NCBI RefSeq assembly: GCF_017114985.1
Contig: NZ_JABXKP010000074.1
Location: 62,001-126,000, forward strand
DNA length: 64,000 bases
Reading direction: 5' to 3'
Source of the DNA: Nostoc sp. JL33
GTDB lineage: Bacteria > Cyanobacteriota > Cyanobacteriia > Cyanobacteriales > Nostocaceae
Each line of letters begins with the position of its first letter. The first letter of the stretch is position 1. Below the pieces are notes generated by a model, which was not told the DNA's origin, searched no databases, and worked only from the letters and a program-made list of their open reading frames with translations. A program made the position numbers and the translations under genes. Shown here piece by piece: positions 28,695-38,185 of this stretch.

Positions 28695-29435
28695 ACAAAT
28701 TTACACCTAATAATATAAATGAATTTAGATGGAACAATAGATTATAGCAATTCTTAAATGACAAGTTTGCTAATATCTATAAAGTAGCTCTTCATCTATA
28801 GCTTTTATCCTACCTCTTTCAAGGCATAAAAACGGCTGCAACATTGGAGTTGAGATACTGGATGCTAAACCTTATTCACCTCCGGCACTGCAAGAGCTAC
28901 CCTGTGATCAAAATCTACCAATAAAATTGACTGAGTAACAGCATTGATCGCTGTATAACACTAAATTTTACTCCTAAAGAGGTATAGCATAAGCTTAGGG
29001 TAAGATATAAGTTAATGCCTATCTATAAGTAAAGCTTTCAGTATCAGGACACGCTTTATGGGGAGTACCAATATTGCGCCAGAGACAGAAGACGGACTTG
29101 GGACAGCTTCTGGTATAGTTCCCAGCTAAAAGCATACCTGTTGTTTAGGCTGGGGTAAAATCTCCCCGCAACCAAATGCACAGGCAAAGTATATCCGACT
29201 CTGAACTATGAGACAATCACTCTTTTATAACTCACTCAACAGAAAAAGAATAACTTAGGTAGTGCTTGAGTAGGAATCTGTTGGGGGCTAGCTCTGCCAA
29301 TAAAAGTTTGTTGATGAATAGAAGATACTTTACAAATGTATAAGATTGCCATTTAAGTCTTATTTCAATGTGCTTGTACTAAAACGTCGTCTGAATAAAT
29401 AAAAGTGTTGGACTTAAATCAATCAGTAAAACGAT
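28695..29435. other. 741-bp intergenic region, no gene seen
   Basis: The gap separates two divergent genes, so it must hold both promoters. It is AT-rich without clear repeats. AGCATACCTG occurs near 29129 and again near 42588, so a short dispersed block may be present. No ORF or RNA landmark was found. Confidence 0.45.
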
Positions 29436-31805
29436 ATGGCAGAAGAACCTACATCTACCTTAACTAAAAACTATGTCTCTGCTGCCAATAGACACTCAAG
29501 TAAACCGACAAAAGTAACTTCGACAGCATCGGCTCGGCAGTCCAAGTGGATGGTTAGCTTAGGTCATCTCCTCGCTGGTGCTTGGGCAATCGGGGCAGGA
29601 CTGCTGAGTGCTTCTGGTTGGGAATTGGTTCAATTGAGCGAAAATCAGGCGCTTTCTGACTTTTTCCAACTGCGTGGGCCGATTGTGCCTCCAGAAGATA
29701 TCGTAATTTTAGCAATAGACGATCAGTCAATATCAGTTCCCGAACAGTACTATAAAACAGATCCGAAACAATATGCCTACCTAGAAACACTGAAATCTTA
29801 TCCTTATCAACGTGCTGCATATGCTCAGGTAATCGCAAAGTTAATCAAAGCAGGTGCCCGCTCTGTAGCGTTAGATGTCGTTTTTGACACAGGAAGTAGT
29901 TATGGAATTACTGACGATCGCCAACTGCAAGCAGCATTGCAAAAATATGGCAGCAAAGTTACCTTAGCAGCCGTCTACGAAAATTCCCAGACGCACCAAG
30001 GGTCTTTCATGCAACTGATAGATCCACAACAGATGTTTCGTACCGGGTCAGTGTCCATTGGCTCAGTTAATTTCCCCGTAGAGGTGGATGGTAAAGTTCA
30101 TCGATTGGCGAGTGAGTTTTCTAAGTTGTTACCTGAAGATAATTTGATCGAGAAGCTACCCTCTTTTGATGAAGCAGCACTCAGGACAGCAAAAGTAAAT
30201 TATCCCCGACCAAAGGGCGATCGGATTAATTTTTGGGGGTCTGCGGGTACATTTGAGCAAATACCCTTTTGGCATGTACTCGACCCGCAAAACTGGAATA
30301 GCTATTTGCAGCGAGGAAAGGTCTTCAAAAACAAGATCGTGCTGATTGGTGCAACAGATAACTTAAACAATGATTATTATCCAGTCGCTGCTAGCAACAG
30401 CAATAAACCCATGTCGGGCGTGGAAATTCACGCCAATGCGATCGCAACTTTGCTCAAAGGTAAAGCGATCGCCCCAGGAATTAACAGCCTACCATTGCGG
30501 GGTTTGTTTGTGCTAATTCTAGTTGGCAGTACAGCCTTGATGATTAGCCGACGCAAGCGTAATATCAATAGATTCCTATATAGCCTCGCCCTCTCTGGTA
30601 CTTGGGTAGGAATTAGCTATGGGTTATTTTTCTATGGTCAGTTAATTTTTCCCACTACTGTACCAACGATTGCGATCGCAATGATCGGACTTTCCTACCT
30701 GGGAACCTCATTAGTCAGAGAAAGCATCAAAAAACGCCAATTAGTAGACATTTTTCAGAAGTATAAAACCTCCGCCGTTGTCCAAGAGATTATCAGCCAA
30801 CAAGATGACTTCCAAGACCTAATCCAGCAACGAGATTTAGCCTTATCAGGCAAAGTCCTGGCTCAACGCTACAAAATTGTCAAAGTTCTTGGTTCCGGTG
30901 GATTCAGCGAAACCTACATTGCCGAAGATATCCAACGTCCTAGTAATCCGCGATGTGTTGTCAAGCAACTAAAACCAGCCAACACCAAACCCGAAGGATT
31001 GCAACTTGCCAGACGTTTATTTAGCTCAGAGGCGCAAACACTAGAAAAATTGGGAACCCACGCTCAAATCCCTCAACTTTTAGCGTATTTTGAAGAAGAT
31101 GAAGAATTTTATTTAGTCCAAGAACAGATAATTGGTCATCCTTTAAATCAGGAACTCCCAGCAGGTAGAGCAATTGATGAAATTGCAGTGATCAAAATTG
31201 TCAGGGATTTATTGCAAACATTAACATTTATTCATAAAAATAACGTGATTCACCGGGATATTAAACCCAGCAATATCATCCGGCGACATTCAGACGGTAA
31301 ACTGGTACTGATTGATTTTGGAGCCGTCAAAGAAGTCAGCACAAAACAGCTTGATCGTCAAGAGCAAACCCCCTTCACCATTGGCATTGGTACTCAGGGT
31401 TACGCACCAAGCGAGCAATGTTTTGGGCGTCCACACTACAGTAGTGATATCTATGCAGTCGGCATGGTTGGGATTAAAGCCTTGACTGGTATAGCGCCCC
31501 GTCAGCTAGATAGAGATGCTGATGGAGAGATCAAATGGAGCGATGCCGAAGGCGGTAAACTACGCACACAAGTTAGCCACGCCCTAGCGAAGATTCTCAG
31601 TAAAATGGTACTGGATGACTTCAAACAGCGATATCAGTCTGCATCAGAGGCTCTTGAGGCTCTTGAGGCTCTTGAGGCTCTTGAAGCTTTTGACGATGTT
31701 GTAAATTCCCAAAGCATATACCCCATGCTACAGAATGACTCATTAATGAATACTTTAGATGACTTAGGCGCTCCCACAAAATCTTGCTCAGAAGGACAAG
31801 ATTAA
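29436..31805 (+). CDS. CHASE2-domain serine/threonine protein kinase
   Basis: A 789-residue transmembrane receptor kinase. One membrane helix (about residues 33-57) is followed by an extracytoplasmic CHASE2 domain (about 60-340, with VPPEDIVILAIDDQSI and KNKIVLIGATDNLNNDYYPV). Three further helices (about 348-430) lead to a Hanks-type kinase domain from about residue 480: YKIVKVLGSGGFSETYIAED (Gly loop), CVVKQLKP (Lys), IHRDIKPSNII (catalytic loop), LIDFGAVKE (DFG), and GTQGYAPSEQ. A run of EAL triplets near residue 738 comes from a 12-bp tandem repeat. The architecture is common in cyanobacteria; ligand and targets are unknown. Confidence 0.93.
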   Translation: MAEEPTSTLTKNYVSAANRHSSKPTKVTSTASARQSKWMVSLGHLLAGAWAIGAGLLSASGWELVQLSENQALSDFFQLRGPIVPPEDIVILAIDDQSISVPEQYYKTDPKQYAYLETLKSYPYQRAAYAQVIAKLIKAGARSVALDVVFDTGSSYGITDDRQLQAALQKYGSKVTLAAVYENSQTHQGSFMQLIDPQQMFRTGSVSIGSVNFPVEVDGKVHRLASEFSKLLPEDNLIEKLPSFDEAALRTAKVNYPRPKGDRINFWGSAGTFEQIPFWHVLDPQNWNSYLQRGKVFKNKIVLIGATDNLNNDYYPVAASNSNKPMSGVEIHANAIATLLKGKAIAPGINSLPLRGLFVLILVGSTALMISRRKRNINRFLYSLALSGTWVGISYGLFFYGQLIFPTTVPTIAIAMIGLSYLGTSLVRESIKKRQLVDIFQKYKTSAVVQEIISQQDDFQDLIQQRDLALSGKVLAQRYKIVKVLGSGGFSETYIAEDIQRPSNPRCVVKQLKPANTKPEGLQLARRLFSSEAQTLEKLGTHAQIPQLLAYFEEDEEFYLVQEQIIGHPLNQELPAGRAIDEIAVIKIVRDLLQTLTFIHKNNVIHRDIKPSNIIRRHSDGKLVLIDFGAVKEVSTKQLDRQEQTPFTIGIGTQGYAPSEQCFGRPHYSSDIYAVGMVGIKALTGIAPRQLDRDADGEIKWSDAEGGKLRTQVSHALAKILSKMVLDDFKQRYQSASEALEALEALEALEAFDDVVNSQSIYPMLQNDSLMNTLDDLGAPTKSCSEGQD
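31646..31692. repeat. 12-bp tandem repeat inside the kinase gene (GAGGCTCTT units)
   Basis: Four to five copies of a GAGGCTCTTGAGGCTCTT-type unit encode EALEALEALEA at the C-terminal edge of the kinase domain. The units are multiples of three, so copy-number change would not break the frame. Confidence 0.85.
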
Positions 31806-31835
31806 CAATTCAAAATTCAAATTACGAATTACGAA

Positions 31836-33182
31836 TTATTTTAACGACAGGAATTCTTCTCCTACCGTGGGATGAATGCCTATGGTTTCATCCAGGTCTT
31901 CCTTGGTAATGCCCTTGCGAATTGCCACGCCGAGACTTTGAATGATATCTGCTGCGTGTTCACCCACCATATGAGCACCCAAAACTTGCCCAGAATCACC
32001 ATTTAACACTAACTTTATAGTGGTTGGCTCATTCTGTTCGATTAGCTGATACAACAGTGGTTGGAACTGGGTGTAGTAGCATTGTACAGATTCACCAAAT
32101 TTTTCCCGTGCTTTTGCCTCCGTCATCCCCACACTAGCCGCTTCTGGACGGCAAAAAACAGCAGTGGGCACATAATCATAATTCAGTTTTTGGGGCTTGT
32201 TGCCAAAAACTGTATCGGCAAAGGCAATACCTTCTGCTTGGGCGACTGGAGACAATTGCACGCGGCTGGTGCAGTCACCCACAGCAAAAATGTTTTCTTG
32301 GCTGGTGCGGCTGTATTCATCTACTTTAATTGCACCATCTTCGCCAAGTTCAACATGGGCATTTTCCAAACCAAGATTCTTGGTATTGGGAGCGTAACCG
32401 GTGGCAACTAAGATGGTATCTGCTGTAATTATTTCTTGGCTCTCACCAGTAATAGTTAACAAGAAACCTTCTTCTGAGAATTTGATTTCACTAACGGTGC
32501 TATTGGTGAACAACTTAATTTTGCGTTTAATCAAACCCTGTTGTACAGCAGAGCAAATGTCATGATCAAACCCCGATAAAATCATCTCGTCTTTTTCAAT
32601 TAACGTCACCTCGCAACCGAAAGCGTGCATCATGCTGGCAAATTCTACGCCAATGTAGCCGCCGCCAATAATTGCTAAACGTTTCGGTAAATAAGGTAAC
32701 TGAAACATCTCGCGGGATGTGATAGCGTATTCTATACCTGGGATGTTGGGCTTGAGGGGTTGCCCTCCCACAGCAATTAAAATTTTGTCTGCTGTAACTT
32801 TGCGCCCATCAATATTGATAGTATGGGCATCAATGAAAGTGGCATATTCAGAAATTAGTTCAATTCCAGCTTTGTGCAATTGCTGAAAATAGGATTGGTT
32901 AATGCTGCCAATATGCTGATGTACTGACTTAATAAATAATGTCCAGTCAAAGTATGTTTGGCAGTCACTCCACCCATAACTGTGTGCTACTTGATTTTGC
33001 AGGGCGAAGTCAGCCGCGTAAACAATCAGTTTTTTGGGAACGCAACCGCGATTTACACAAGTCCCACCGATGGCTTCTTGTTCAGCAATGGCGACACGTA
33101 CACCGTAGCTAGCTGCTTTTTTAGCTGCTGCCAATCCCCCAGGGCCAGCACCAATGACAAACAAATCGTAATCAAATGTCAT
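31836..33182 (-). CDS. gor: Glutathione reductase (NADPH)
   Basis: About 448 residues. VIGAGPGGLAAAKKAASYG binds FAD, IGGTCVNRGCVPKKL holds the redox disulfide, and IGGGYIGVEFA is the NADPH site. The C-terminal interface motif IGIHPTVGEEFL has the catalytic His. This identifies glutathione reductase rather than lipoamide or mercuric reductase. I start it at ATG 33182 (MTFDYDLFVIG), which has AAAAAGGAAC upstream, not the GTG seven codons earlier. Cyanobacterial GR can prefer NADPH or NADH in variants; I see no clear sign of an altered preference. Confidence 0.93.
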   Translation of the reverse strand: MTFDYDLFVIGAGPGGLAAAKKAASYGVRVAIAEQEAIGGTCVNRGCVPKKLIVYAADFALQNQVAHSYGWSDCQTYFDWTLFIKSVHQHIGSINQSYFQQLHKAGIELISEYATFIDAHTINIDGRKVTADKILIAVGGQPLKPNIPGIEYAITSREMFQLPYLPKRLAIIGGGYIGVEFASMMHAFGCEVTLIEKDEMILSGFDHDICSAVQQGLIKRKIKLFTNSTVSEIKFSEEGFLLTITGESQEIITADTILVATGYAPNTKNLGLENAHVELGEDGAIKVDEYSRTSQENIFAVGDCTSRVQLSPVAQAEGIAFADTVFGNKPQKLNYDYVPTAVFCRPEAASVGMTEAKAREKFGESVQCYYTQFQPLLYQLIEQNEPTTIKLVLNGDSGQVLGAHMVGEHAADIIQSLGVAIRKGITKEDLDETIGIHPTVGEEFLSLK

Positions 33183-33346
33183 AAAAATCTGTTCCTTTTT
33201 CACTGTTTGGAAAGCAGAGCTATTTCATCCCTTATACTTATTCACACAAAACTTCATCTACTGTCTTTGGGTGGACAATTTGGGATGAAACTAGGCTGAT
33301 ATGTAGCACATTGGCGTATTAATCGCAATTAGCTCCAAAAGGAACA

Positions 33347-33375
33347 GCGTAGGCGCAGCCCGCCGTAGGCATCGC
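33347..33375. repeat. Dispersed GCGTAGGCGCAGCCCG-type repeat
   Basis: A complete copy of the family, in the gap between gor and the PD-(D/E)XK-like gene. A second, shorter copy lies 70 bp further on. Confidence 0.85.
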
Positions 33376-33448
33376 TCGATTATTGCTAAGTTATATTACA
33401 TTATGTTGTCAAATAAGCATTTTGTCTATTCTACAAGAGGTAGATGTT

Positions 33449-33472
33449 GGCGTAGCCCGTCGTAGACATCGC
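33449..33472. repeat. Dispersed GGCGTAGCCCGTCGTAGACA-type repeat
   Basis: Second copy in the same 294-bp gap, just downstream of the stop of the PD-(D/E)XK-like gene. Confidence 0.85.
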
Positions 33473-33497
33473 TTCGGGCGGGTATGCGATCGCACTT

Positions 33498-34157
33498 CTA
33501 CGCAGCAACTGCACTGAAGAAGAAATTCAGCCGATTAAGCCATTGATGCCAGACATGAATTAGCCTTGCACGGTCAAATTCAAAAATCTCTGCTTCTTCA
33601 CCTGGCAAGGCTACGACAATGAGAGCATGGTTAATTTTGCAGTTAAAGAGGCGATCGCTATAATACCGATTTATTGCACCACCATAAGCAGCTAGTTGTA
33701 AAGGCTTGTCATAAAGCTTATCAATTCTCAGTTTTGGTTCCTCGGCTGTAGTCCATTCAATTAAATGCGGAACACCTTGATAACGAGCAACTAAATCAAC
33801 TTTCCCGGCGTAAAGTTCTTTATAGTTAGGCACAATTTGCTCAACAAGTTGAACATCACTAAGTTCGTTTAGCACAGATTGAACGCTATCCCAGTAAGGC
33901 TGAATCAGGCTGTTGTCAAGTTTGGGCGAGTAATCTTGCAGGTGTTCTTTAACCAACTGATGCAAGGCATTTCCTCGACGGCGGCTGTTAGCAGCGATTC
34001 GGTTTGCTTCTGCATCGCCAACTTTATTGCGCCAATAGGAAAGGGCGGCTAGAGACTTTGGTGGCTGTGTCGCTTTTAAAACTGTGGTGACAGCAGGAAG
34101 AAGAACGCCACCATTGCCTTGATAGTAGGATCGTCCGTTGATGTAAGTAGATTTCAT
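33498..34157 (-). CDS. PD-(D/E)XK (RecB/MGME1-like) exonuclease family protein lacking the catalytic Lys
   Basis: A 219-residue protein with RecB-like fold marks. VTTVLKATQPPKSLAALSYWRNKVGDAEA and RRRGNALHQLVKEHL are the N-terminal helices with the His typical of Cas4/MGME1-like enzymes. ELYAGKVDLVARYQGVPHLIEWTTAEEP is the core, and KPLQLAAYGGAIN is the QxxxY helix. Where such enzymes have D-W-K (IDWKT), this protein has E-W-T, so the catalytic Lys is replaced by Thr. It could be inactive, use another residue, or only bind DNA. It is divergent from the STAND gene, with 130 bp between the starts. Confidence 0.75.
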   Translation of the reverse strand: MKSTYINGRSYYQGNGGVLLPAVTTVLKATQPPKSLAALSYWRNKVGDAEANRIAANSRRRGNALHQLVKEHLQDYSPKLDNSLIQPYWDSVQSVLNELSDVQLVEQIVPNYKELYAGKVDLVARYQGVPHLIEWTTAEEPKLRIDKLYDKPLQLAAYGGAINRYYSDRLFNCKINHALIVVALPGEEAEIFEFDRARLIHVWHQWLNRLNFFFSAVAA

Positions 34158-34287
34158 AAGTTGTGAGTAGTAAATTACTACATCAACTTTTGCGTTAGCC
34201 TAGTACACAAGTAATACACATGCTGTGAGTCTTTGTGACTATATCGAGTACACAGATGTGTACTGTGGTTGTCATGGGCTAATAGTT

Positions 34288-36249
34288 ATGAATCAACAAC
34301 ATTTCAATGCACTATTTAATCGCTTAACTGAAAGGCGGCGAGAGGTGCTGCTGAAACTACTGGCTAACGAAAAAGATGAAGCGATCGCAAAATCTTTGAA
34401 TATCGCACAAACGACAGTTAGAAAATACCGTCAGAAGATTTGCGAGATATTTGGTTTAACGAATGAATTTACAGATCAACGCCACTCGAAGTTCCCCGAA
34501 TTGATTGCTTTATTTGCCAAGTACAAGCCTGATTTATTAAATCAAAATACTTCATGTTTACCAGAAACTGAAAATTTCAGTCAAGAGAAAACGATATTGA
34601 ATAATTCTGATTTTGTGGGGCGTGAGGATGTGATCGCACATCTCAACAATCTTGTTAACGAAGGTGCAAAAGTTATCTTAATCCAGGCAGAGGGTGGTGT
34701 AGGCAAAACTAAGTTAGCTAAAAAATGGTTTGAGCGTCAAGGTTTAAAAATGTTGGAACTACAGTTTGCAACGATGCTGGAGCAAATTAAAAGTGAGCTT
34801 CATACTCAAAAAATCGGCTTTTTAATTAATAACTTAGAATCATCTCTTATAAATGGTCAATTCAAAGAATCACATCAAAGCGACTATGTAGAACTATTAA
34901 AATCGCTAGCTGATACTAGTGTAAAATCAATTACACTTATTACAAGCCGTGAGCCACTGGATGATGATAGATTAAAGTCAGAGGATATAAAACCTTATCA
35001 CTTGGAAGGTTTGAAAGTAGATATATGGAAAGATTTTTTTAAAATTAATAATATCAATATAGACATAGATGCTATTAGTGAGATTAACCAAGCCTATGGT
35101 GGAAATGCTGAGGCGATGTCTCTTCTTTGTGCTGATATTAAAAGCGAGGAATTTAAAGGTGATTTAAATGCATATTGGCAGAAATACAAGAATGATTTAT
35201 TGGTAAATGCAAAGTTAGAAAATCTTGTTAAACGTCAGTTTGATAAACTTAAACGAGATAATGTGCAAGCCTATAAACTTTTATGTAGATTAGGATGTTA
35301 CCGTTATCAATATATTTCTTTAATATCTGAAAAAGGAATTTTTTGTTTACTTTGGGACGAGCAAAATGAGCGAAATAAACGCCGATTTATCAGGGATTTA
35401 AAAAACAGGGCTTTAGTAAAGTTTAGCAGTGAAGGATACTATTTATATGAAGTTATCCGCCAAGAAGCGATAGAAAGACTTAAATTAACAGATGATTGGA
35501 AACAATCTCACGCTGAAGCCGGAACATTTTTATCTACATTAATATCTAATAATTGCCAAACAATTATCCCAAAAATTACTTTTACGAAAGTGAATGATAC
35601 TCAAGAACAAATGTATCTAAATATAGAAAGTGCAGAAATAGTAGTAAAACAAGAACTAACTAAACAGGAAACTATTGCCTTAGAAGTTGTTTATCATGCT
35701 ATAGAATTTTATGGAGCAGGTTGTTTTGAAGAATTAAGACAAGAACCAAATTTATTAGATAATGCTTTTTTTCAAGCTATCAGAAATATGGTTTTGGAAT
35801 ATATTGATTGTTATAGTAATTTAGGTATAGTACTTTATCAATTTGCATTAACTACACAAGTATTAGGAATAATCGATGAAAGGGAAGGGAATTTTACAGC
35901 AAGTAGCAAGAAATTTAAGTATTACCAAAGAAGTTTGAAAGTAAGCCAATGTTTTTTTCAAACAGCTTTGCTGATAGCGACGAGAGTTAAAGAGGATAAA
36001 TTAATGATTAATTTACTTCGTTCCTTAGCTGAATGTCAGGATTTTACGGGAATATTTTTACATCAAATTACAAAAAATAACGAAAGTAAAGAAGCTTTTG
36101 ATGAAATCAAAGTAAAGTTGGAAAAAGTAGTAGAAATATTTCCTAAACTGTCATTTGAGCAACAAATTGAGGAAGTAAAACAAGCAATTCATAGTCTAAG
36201 AATAAATGAAGAATCTTACAGTACATTCATAGTAACATTTTTGACTTAA
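34288..36249 (+). CDS. HTH-NB-ARC STAND NTPase
   Basis: About 653 residues from ATG 34288. Residues 1-60 (LTERRREVLLKLLANEKDEAIAKSLNIAQTTVRKYRQKICEIFGL) are a LuxR/GerE-like helix-turn-helix. A linker leads to an NB-ARC-type NTPase: FVGREDVIAHLNN, Walker A EGGVGKTKLAKKW (about 133-145), a Walker B-like GFLINNLESSL in which the usual Asp pair is replaced by Asn-Asn, and LITSREPL. The C-terminal 350 residues are helical without recognisable repeats. STAND proteins are signal-activated switches used in regulation and in anti-phage abortive infection. The DNA is AT-rich relative to neighbours. Confidence 0.8.
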   Translation: MNQQHFNALFNRLTERRREVLLKLLANEKDEAIAKSLNIAQTTVRKYRQKICEIFGLTNEFTDQRHSKFPELIALFAKYKPDLLNQNTSCLPETENFSQEKTILNNSDFVGREDVIAHLNNLVNEGAKVILIQAEGGVGKTKLAKKWFERQGLKMLELQFATMLEQIKSELHTQKIGFLINNLESSLINGQFKESHQSDYVELLKSLADTSVKSITLITSREPLDDDRLKSEDIKPYHLEGLKVDIWKDFFKINNINIDIDAISEINQAYGGNAEAMSLLCADIKSEEFKGDLNAYWQKYKNDLLVNAKLENLVKRQFDKLKRDNVQAYKLLCRLGCYRYQYISLISEKGIFCLLWDEQNERNKRRFIRDLKNRALVKFSSEGYYLYEVIRQEAIERLKLTDDWKQSHAEAGTFLSTLISNNCQTIIPKITFTKVNDTQEQMYLNIESAEIVVKQELTKQETIALEVVYHAIEFYGAGCFEELRQEPNLLDNAFFQAIRNMVLEYIDCYSNLGIVLYQFALTTQVLGIIDEREGNFTASSKKFKYYQRSLKVSQCFFQTALLIATRVKEDKLMINLLRSLAECQDFTGIFLHQITKNNESKEAFDEIKVKLEKVVEIFPKLSFEQQIEEVKQAIHSLRINEESYSTFIVTFLT

Positions 36250-36390
36250 TTAGCATAATTTTAACTCACAAGTTTGACAGGTGCGATCGCACATCGAAGA
36301 CACCCTACTCTTACCCATCACTGAAATAGAAAAACGACCATTCAAAAATTAAATCGCCTTCTTCTTTGCGTAAGGTAAAAATCAAACAAA

Positions 36391-36498
36391 GGCGGGTGCG
36401 GGGATTGAACCCGCTAATCCCCACAATGGTGGAGACGTAACCGATAACCTTAAATTCTTCGGCCCCGAAAGGCAAGTTGTGAACAAGGATAACCCGCC
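36391..36498 (-). ncRNA. tRNA-like Y RNA unit A (downstream of Ro60)
   Basis: Read 5' to 3' on the minus strand, GGCGGGT (36498-36492) pairs perfectly with ACCCGCC (36397-36391) as a 7-bp acceptor stem. A canonical T-arm, GCGGG-TTCAATC-CCCGC, is directly before the 3' strand. A hairpin CTCCAC-CATT-GTGGGG stands where an anticodon arm would be. The D-arm is absent. In its place is the Y-like module: CCTTGTTC pairs with GAAT-TT-AAGG, closed by GCC-TTTCGG-GGC. The module contains GCCGAAG, which fits the GNCGAA motif I recall for bacterial Ro-binding Y RNAs. It lies 48 bp after the Ro60 stop codon. CCA is not encoded. Confidence 0.72.
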
Positions 36499-36546
36499 AT
36501 GAAGTATGAAGGATAAAGTGTTTCATCCTTTACCCTTCAGCAATAT

Positions 36547-38148
36547 CTACAATTCATCTGTAGCAAGCATCTGGATGATCCGAGGCGTACCTGGATCGAA
36601 CCCTGCCAAATCCCAAGACAGCGAATCTTCAGGATCTACCAAAGTAATCTGGTAAGGTGTCAAGGTGACATACACCGCCTTGACGTTGGGATTTACCTTT
36701 TTGCGGTACTCCTTCAACGCTTGACTTGGATGCTTATTTCCCGCCCAGCTTTCAGAGTCAGTCCAAAAGCAAACTACATCCGCCTTGAACTTATTCTTAA
36801 TCATCCAGTCGTAAGCCACAGATGCATCCGTTCCGCCGAAGTTTTGGTTGCTAGCTTTGCGAACCGCAGAACTAAAACTATCTTTAGCTGTGATACCTAA
36901 TTCACGGAATTCAGTAGCAAAGCCGCGAATCATGTAGTTTTTCTCTGCTTTTGCTGTCACCAGTGCCATTGTGGTAGCAATTTCACAACAAGTTAGTCCC
37001 ATATCTGCAACCAAGTTACCCATAGAACCAGAAACATCCACGGCGTGCATGAACACTTTACCAGTGGGTTGCACAACATCAAAAGACAGTTCAACAGCCT
37101 TTTCTAAGATGTCTACAATCCGAGGAACTGGGTTCCAAGTTTTCTTACTGCGTCCTAATGTTCCACCAGATTGATAAGTTTTGAGTGCTTTCAAAACATC
37201 AATCGGATGAATGCGACCTTTACGCAGATGTTCTCTGCGATTAAGAACTGCTTCCACTTGCAGCAAATTAGCGTTTTCATCAGCTCGTAACACACCCAGT
37301 TCAGTTAAAGAACCCAGGTTACGCAACATTGCGCCTATTGGCATTTCCTGAAAAAGCAGCTGCCAAGCAAGCTTGTCCATTTTGCCCACAGGTGCAGCCA
37401 TTTCGTGGGTTAAGCGTCCTTGGGAAATAGCTTCATGAGTTTGGGTAGGATTCCGCTTCAGCCACTCATACCACCAAATCTGCGCCAACGCCTCAGAGGG
37501 GATATCTGCTGGCAATTCTTCCCAGCCTCTAACTACCCACTCAAATAGTTGACGGTGATTTTCTGTAGGCGGTTTGACATGGAACAACCGCAATGCATCT
37601 CGGTGGGAGAAGCCTTGACGCTGTTGATATTTCAACAGTTGATAAGCTAAACCCTTGACATCTTCCCTTGAGAGCCAAGTTTTACCAGCTTCCCGTACTA
37701 CTTTGCCAAATCCCCGCAGAGATTTAGTGTAGTTCAACCATTCGTAGAAGTGACTACCAGTGCGGACAACTTGCGGGAAGATTTCACCAAAAGCTTGTTT
37801 TGCTTCCGGTGCTTCACCCATCGATAGCAGCACCAAAGCTAATATTGGCGCACTGTTATTGATGGCGCGTCCATCGCTAGCATACAAAATTTCTTCTGCC
37901 GCACGGCTGGGATTTTCGGCAACAGCTTGTCTGACAACTGTCACAAAATCTTCAGTTAATTCCTGTTTTCCAGCGTAGTAAGTGCTTTTTGCTGTGCCAA
38001 CCAATAGACAACGGCGCAGCATCTTCCAAATACCAGCATCAAACATCCAGCCGCCGGAACGCCCCTGAACCATTTCTGCTTCTCGTCCGGGGATAGGTTG
38101 ATTTTGGGGTGTAGTTGTTTTCTTTTTAGTGAAGAAGTTGTAATTCAT
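36547..38148 (-). CDS. rsr: Ro60/Rsr orthologue (TROVE + vWA domains)
   Basis: A 533-residue Ro60 protein. The first 340 residues are the TROVE HEAT-repeat ring that holds 3' ends of structured or misfolded RNA in its cavity and binds Y RNA on its outer surface (MVQGRSGGWMFDAGIWKMLRRCLLVG, ILYASDGRAINNSAPILALVLLS, RLFHVKPP). The C-terminal third is a vWA fold with a complete MIDAS site, VDVSGSMG (about residue 368), and later GTDAS and FWTDSESW. In Deinococcus, Rsr with a Y RNA tethers and gates PNPase for RNA decay. Here the gene lies between tRNA-like Y RNA units on the same strand (B ends 38 bp upstream, A begins 48 bp downstream), so protein and RNA partners probably share a transcript. 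GGGAG precedes the ATG. Confidence 0.96.
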   Translation of the reverse strand: MNYNFFTKKKTTTPQNQPIPGREAEMVQGRSGGWMFDAGIWKMLRRCLLVGTAKSTYYAGKQELTEDFVTVVRQAVAENPSRAAEEILYASDGRAINNSAPILALVLLSMGEAPEAKQAFGEIFPQVVRTGSHFYEWLNYTKSLRGFGKVVREAGKTWLSREDVKGLAYQLLKYQQRQGFSHRDALRLFHVKPPTENHRQLFEWVVRGWEELPADIPSEALAQIWWYEWLKRNPTQTHEAISQGRLTHEMAAPVGKMDKLAWQLLFQEMPIGAMLRNLGSLTELGVLRADENANLLQVEAVLNRREHLRKGRIHPIDVLKALKTYQSGGTLGRSKKTWNPVPRIVDILEKAVELSFDVVQPTGKVFMHAVDVSGSMGNLVADMGLTCCEIATTMALVTAKAEKNYMIRGFATEFRELGITAKDSFSSAVRKASNQNFGGTDASVAYDWMIKNKFKADVVCFWTDSESWAGNKHPSQALKEYRKKVNPNVKAVYVTLTPYQITLVDPEDSLSWDLAGFDPGTPRIIQMLATDEL

Positions 38149-38185
38149 GGCTTCATCTCCCGGCCCTTGCGGGCAAAAATGAAAG

